In this document: positions 5,614-7,045 of the stretch, piece by piece
Layout of the letters: every line of letters begins with the position of its first letter
How positions within the stretch are numbered: the stretch's first letter is position 1
Source: Methanobacteriota archaeon
GTDB lineage: Archaea > Thermoplasmatota > E2 > DHVEG-1
Assembly (NCBI GenBank): GCA_026394435.1
Contig: JAPKYG010000187.1
Location: 1 to 7,045 of the forward strand
DNA: 7,045 nt
Direction: 5' to 3'
Notes under the pieces: model-generated
The model's database searches: none
What the model saw: only the letters and a program-made list of their open reading frames with translations
What the model was told of the DNA's origin: nothing
Position numbers and translations under genes: made by a program

Positions 5614-5623
5614 CCTATATAAA
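5614..5623 (-). promoter_or_regulatory. TATA box of the cassette 2 operon
   Basis: The minus strand reads TTTATATAGG, a strong TATA box. Initiation about 25 nt downstream (near 5593) gives a short leader with GGAAGG before the ATG at 5575. It lies only about 20 nt from the R2 left arm, so the promoter travels inside the cassette. Confidence 0.6.
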
Positions 5624-5642
5624 TCCTCAGATAAGCATGCTC

Positions 5643-5719
5643 TTTTTATGTCAACAGGAGAAAACACAAATTTTCACCGGTAAACTGGTGTTCAAATCCC
5701 TTCCCCTGCACTTTTTTAT
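5643..5719 (+). repeat. R2: tRNA-Leu 3' fragment with conserved left arm and hairpin
   Basis: Bases 5690-5719 are identical to 2478-2507 of the tRNA-Leu gene, including the T-run, and 5643-5664 are identical to 5020-5041 in R1. Between them CACCGG-TAAA-CTGGTG (5675-5690) forms a 6-bp hairpin with one wobble. CAGGAG (5655-5660) can pair with CCCCTG (5703-5708) except for one mismatch, so the whole site is an imperfect palindrome. It is not a tRNA gene: the D-arm and anticodon arm are missing. Confidence 0.88.
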
Positions 5720-5730
5720 CCTAACAAAGA

Positions 5731-5738
5731 TTTAAATA
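5731..5738 (+). promoter_or_regulatory. TATA box of the beta-helix gene
   Basis: GATTTAAATAATC follows the R2 T-run closely. Initiation about 25 nt on (near 5757-5762) would leave a very short leader, ending at or just before GGAGGA. Confidence 0.5.
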
Positions 5739-5761
5739 ATCAAGGATACTTTATTTCATAT

Positions 5762-5767
5762 GGAGGA
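5762..5767 (+). promoter_or_regulatory. Ribosome binding site that questions the start codon
   Basis: GGAGGA abuts the ATG at 5768 with no spacer, which is too close for normal pairing. The TTG at 5774 lies seven bases after GGAGG, the normal distance, and would remove two residues (start at Met-Ile-Gln-Lys-Gly). Confidence 0.55.
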
Positions 5768-6817
5768 ATGACATTGATTCAAAAAGGGCAGGTTATTCTA
5801 ATCGTTCTCTTGTTCATCGCAACCTGCATTATACCAACGACTGCACAAGATGTAGGGAACGCATCTCAGTCAACGTCAAAGGGTCAATGGTTATATGTTG
5901 GTGGCTCAGGTCCAGAAAATTACACGAGGATTCAGGATGCGATAAACGCTTCTTCTAATGGGGATACTGTTTATGTATACAACGAGACCTACTTTGAGAA
6001 TGTGGTCGTTGATAAATCGATAAATTTGATTGGAGAAGAAAAAACCACTACCATTATTGATGGCATAAATGCTGGATTTCCAGATTTTTGTATCACTATC
6101 GAAGCAAATAACGTTACTGTTACTGGATTGACTATCCGGAATTGTAAATCTACGGGAATCTACATTTCGTCAGACTATAATATAATTACCGACAATATTG
6201 TAGTAGATAATCGCCAGGGCATTGCGATAATTGGCGAATTTGGAGGCAATATAATTTCTCATAATCTTATTCTAAATAATAATAAGTCAGGTGGCTTGAT
6301 AGTATTAGGTCGAAATAATAATATCAGCGAGAATATTGTTTCTCAATCGGGGTGGTATGGTATATATTTGGATAATGTAGAATATAGCAATATTTCAAAT
6401 AACATTATCTCAGAGAATGAGAATGGTGTCAATACTGGTATTACTTTTCATAATATCTTTTATCGGAACAATATTTCAAATAATAAAAGGCTCGGTGTTG
6501 AGATTTTTTGTACATCCTTTGATAGATTCATTCAGAATACTTTTATTGGAAATGGAAGGAATGTATATTTCATTCAACCGTTCCTTTTAAGGATAAAGTA
6601 TTTGAGAATTTTAAATCATAATACACTCCAGCCGACTGTCTGGGATGGTAATTATTGGGATAGACAAAGGACTATGCCATACCCTATTCTTGGATTGACT
6701 ACATTATGGGATTTTCTTGGAGTAATTTCTCTTATGTATAATAAATATCTTGTTGATAGTTTTCAAGTTGATTGGCATCCTGCACAAGAACCCTATGACA
6801 TCCCTGGGATGACCTGA
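5768..6817 (+). CDS. Secreted right-handed parallel beta-helix protein (NosD/PbH1-like)
   Basis: A 349-residue exported protein. A signal peptide with basic start (IQKGQ) and hydrophobic core ends near TTAQD (about residue 27). LYVGGSGPENYTRIQDAINA (42-61) plus NGDTVYVYNETYFENV is the usual entry of archaeal beta-helix surface proteins. From about 95 to 265 there are repeated coils with Asn ladders (NNVTVTGLTIRNC, YNIITDNIVVDN, NNNISENIVSQSGWYGIYL, SNISNNIISENENG). WDGNYWD (292-298), MPYPILG (303-309) and the closing VDWHPAQEPYDIPG (334-347) are typical C-terminal marks. There is no further membrane anchor. Likely carbohydrate binding or modification, or a surface structural role; no catalytic site can be assigned. 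The true start may be the TTG at 5774. It is the only gene of cassette 3. Confidence 0.88.
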   Translation: MTLIQKGQVILIVLLFIATCIIPTTAQDVGNASQSTSKGQWLYVGGSGPENYTRIQDAINASSNGDTVYVYNETYFENVVVDKSINLIGEEKTTTIIDGINAGFPDFCITIEANNVTVTGLTIRNCKSTGIYISSDYNIITDNIVVDNRQGIAIIGEFGGNIISHNLILNNNKSGGLIVLGRNNNISENIVSQSGWYGIYLDNVEYSNISNNIISENENGVNTGITFHNIFYRNNISNNKRLGVEIFCTSFDRFIQNTFIGNGRNVYFIQPFLLRIKYLRILNHNTLQPTVWDGNYWDRQRTMPYPILGLTTLWDFLGVISLMYNKYLVDSFQVDWHPAQEPYDIPGMT

Positions 6818-6838
6818 AAAACGGATGAAATTGTAGTC

Positions 6839-6919
6839 TTTTATGGGAGTAATTATTATCCATCAATCAGAATATAACAGGTAATTAGGGGTTCAAATCC
6901 CTTTCCCTGCACTTTTTTA
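6839..6919 (+). repeat. R3: tRNA-Leu 3' fragment with intact T-arm, diverged left arm
   Basis: The core from 6889 to 6919 matches the tRNA-Leu 3' end and T-run except for C to T at 6904. Here the T-stem is complete (AGGGG with CCCTT). Upstream, ACAGGTA (6877-6883) aligns with R1 and R2 at the same distance from the core. TTTTATG...GGAG (6839-6848) may be a shortened form of their left arm, but this part is weak. It closes cassette 3. Confidence 0.8.
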
Positions 6920-7045
6920 CGTTGATTTCATTTCAATAAAAAATGGTAGTAATAAGTACTTTTCTTCTATATCCCCTCAGCGGCTTTTAAAAAAAGTTAA
7001 AATTAATAATATTTTCCTTCCTCATGTATGATTAAAACTTCTATT
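6920..7045. other. Right flank, AT-rich, no gene supported
   Basis: No convincing coding region is visible in 126 nt. The minus strand from the right edge has a short open frame ending ...HEEGKYY then stop near 7003, followed by a T-rich run. It could be the tail of a minus-strand gene entering from the right, but it is too short to call. Composition stays AT-rich, so the acquired region probably continues. Confidence 0.4.

Larger units (their letters stand above)
5088..5710. mobile_element. Cassette 2: minus-strand small-protein operon, 623 bp
   Basis: The unit lies between equivalent bases of R1 and R2, exactly 623 nt apart. It contains two overlapping genes on the minus strand, opposite to cassettes 1 and 3. 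The last stop is 16 nt from the R1 core and the TATA box is about 20 nt from the R2 arm, so nearly every base is gene, promoter or repeat. Confidence 0.6.
5711..6911 (+). mobile_element. Cassette 3: secreted beta-helix gene, about 1.2 kb
   Basis: The unit lies between the discriminator positions of R2 and R3. It contains one gene in tRNA orientation with its own TATA box 19 nt after the R2 core. Only about 20 nt separate the stop codon from the TTTTATG that begins the possible left arm of R3. Confidence 0.6.
2474..6919 (+). mobile_element. tRNA-Leu-anchored array of three gene cassettes without integrase
   Basis: Four direct copies of the tRNA-Leu 3' end (cores ending near 2507, 5096, 5719 and 6919) cut this region into three units of about 2.6, 0.62 and 1.2 kb. 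Base composition shifts to clearly more AT-rich right after the tRNA, as expected for acquired DNA. Each unit carries one or two genes with their own promoter and almost no spare sequence. Archaeal and bacterial elements that integrate through tyrosine recombinases commonly use tRNA 3' ends and leave such duplications, which supports integration as the origin. No recombinase, replication or transfer gene is present, so these are either decayed remnants of successive elements or small cassettes moved by an integrase encoded elsewhere. The repeats are observed; mobility is inferred. Confidence 0.72.

Noticed and set aside
5371..5622. Plus-strand open frame of 83 codons in cassette 2
   Set aside because: It is antisense to the two minus-strand genes, which have a TATA box, a Shine-Dalgarno site and an ATGA overlap. 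The plus frame has none of these.
5020..5719. Integron attC sites
   Set aside because: The layout is similar, but the conserved GTTRRRY core and matching RYYYAAC are not present; the core reads GTTCAAA and is clearly tRNA-derived.
5020..6919. CRISPR array
   Set aside because: Only three copies outside the tRNA, at intervals of about 620 and 1200 nt with genes between them.
7003..7044. Possible C-terminal end of a minus-strand gene at the right edge
   Set aside because: Only about 13 codons are visible, with no recognisable motif. Not enough to call.

Overview
The window is archaeal. The leucine tRNA gene has a 33-nt intron at the canonical 37/38 position inside a bulge-helix-bulge fold. Neither tRNA gene encodes CCA. 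Genes carry TATA-type promoter boxes and GGAGGTG-like ribosome binding sites. The secreted beta-helix protein looks like those of euryarchaeal lineages, possibly Thermoplasmatota, but that placement is a guess.

Bases 1-2110 are an ordinary-looking chromosomal segment, all on the minus strand. Reading leftwards they hold a 61-aa conserved small protein, a 63-aa unknown protein, a PLP-dependent class I/II aminotransferase, and the N-terminal part of a lipoprotein gene that overlaps the aminotransferase by 10 nt and runs off the left edge. Bases 2286-2498 hold tRNA-Gly(UCC) and the intron-containing tRNA-Leu(UAA) on the plus strand.

The striking part is everything to the right of tRNA-Leu. The 3' end of that tRNA (T-loop, 3' acceptor strand, discriminator and the following T-run) reappears three more times, ending near 5089, 5719 and 6919, always in the same orientation. 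These four copies (called R0 in the tRNA, then R1, R2, R3) divide an AT-rich stretch into three compact cassettes. Cassette 1 has two tandem-duplicated M14 metallocarboxypeptidase lipoproteins. Cassette 2 has a minus-strand pair, a 49-aa lysine/arginine-rich protein and a 107-aa multi-spanning membrane protein. Cassette 3 has a secreted parallel beta-helix protein. Each cassette has its own promoter and almost no spare DNA. R1 and R2 also share an upstream arm, giving 59 of 70 matching positions at a constant offset of 623 nt. No integrase or other recombinase is encoded between the repeats.

My reading is a tRNA-anchored array of integrated gene cassettes, comparable in layout to an integron cassette array without its integrase, but built on tRNA-Leu 3' ends rather than attC sites. 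The cargo is mostly envelope-directed: lipoproteins, a membrane protein and a secreted protein. Repeat positions and gene content are read directly from the sequence. Mobility, mobilisation in trans and adaptive function are inferences. The array may continue past the right edge.
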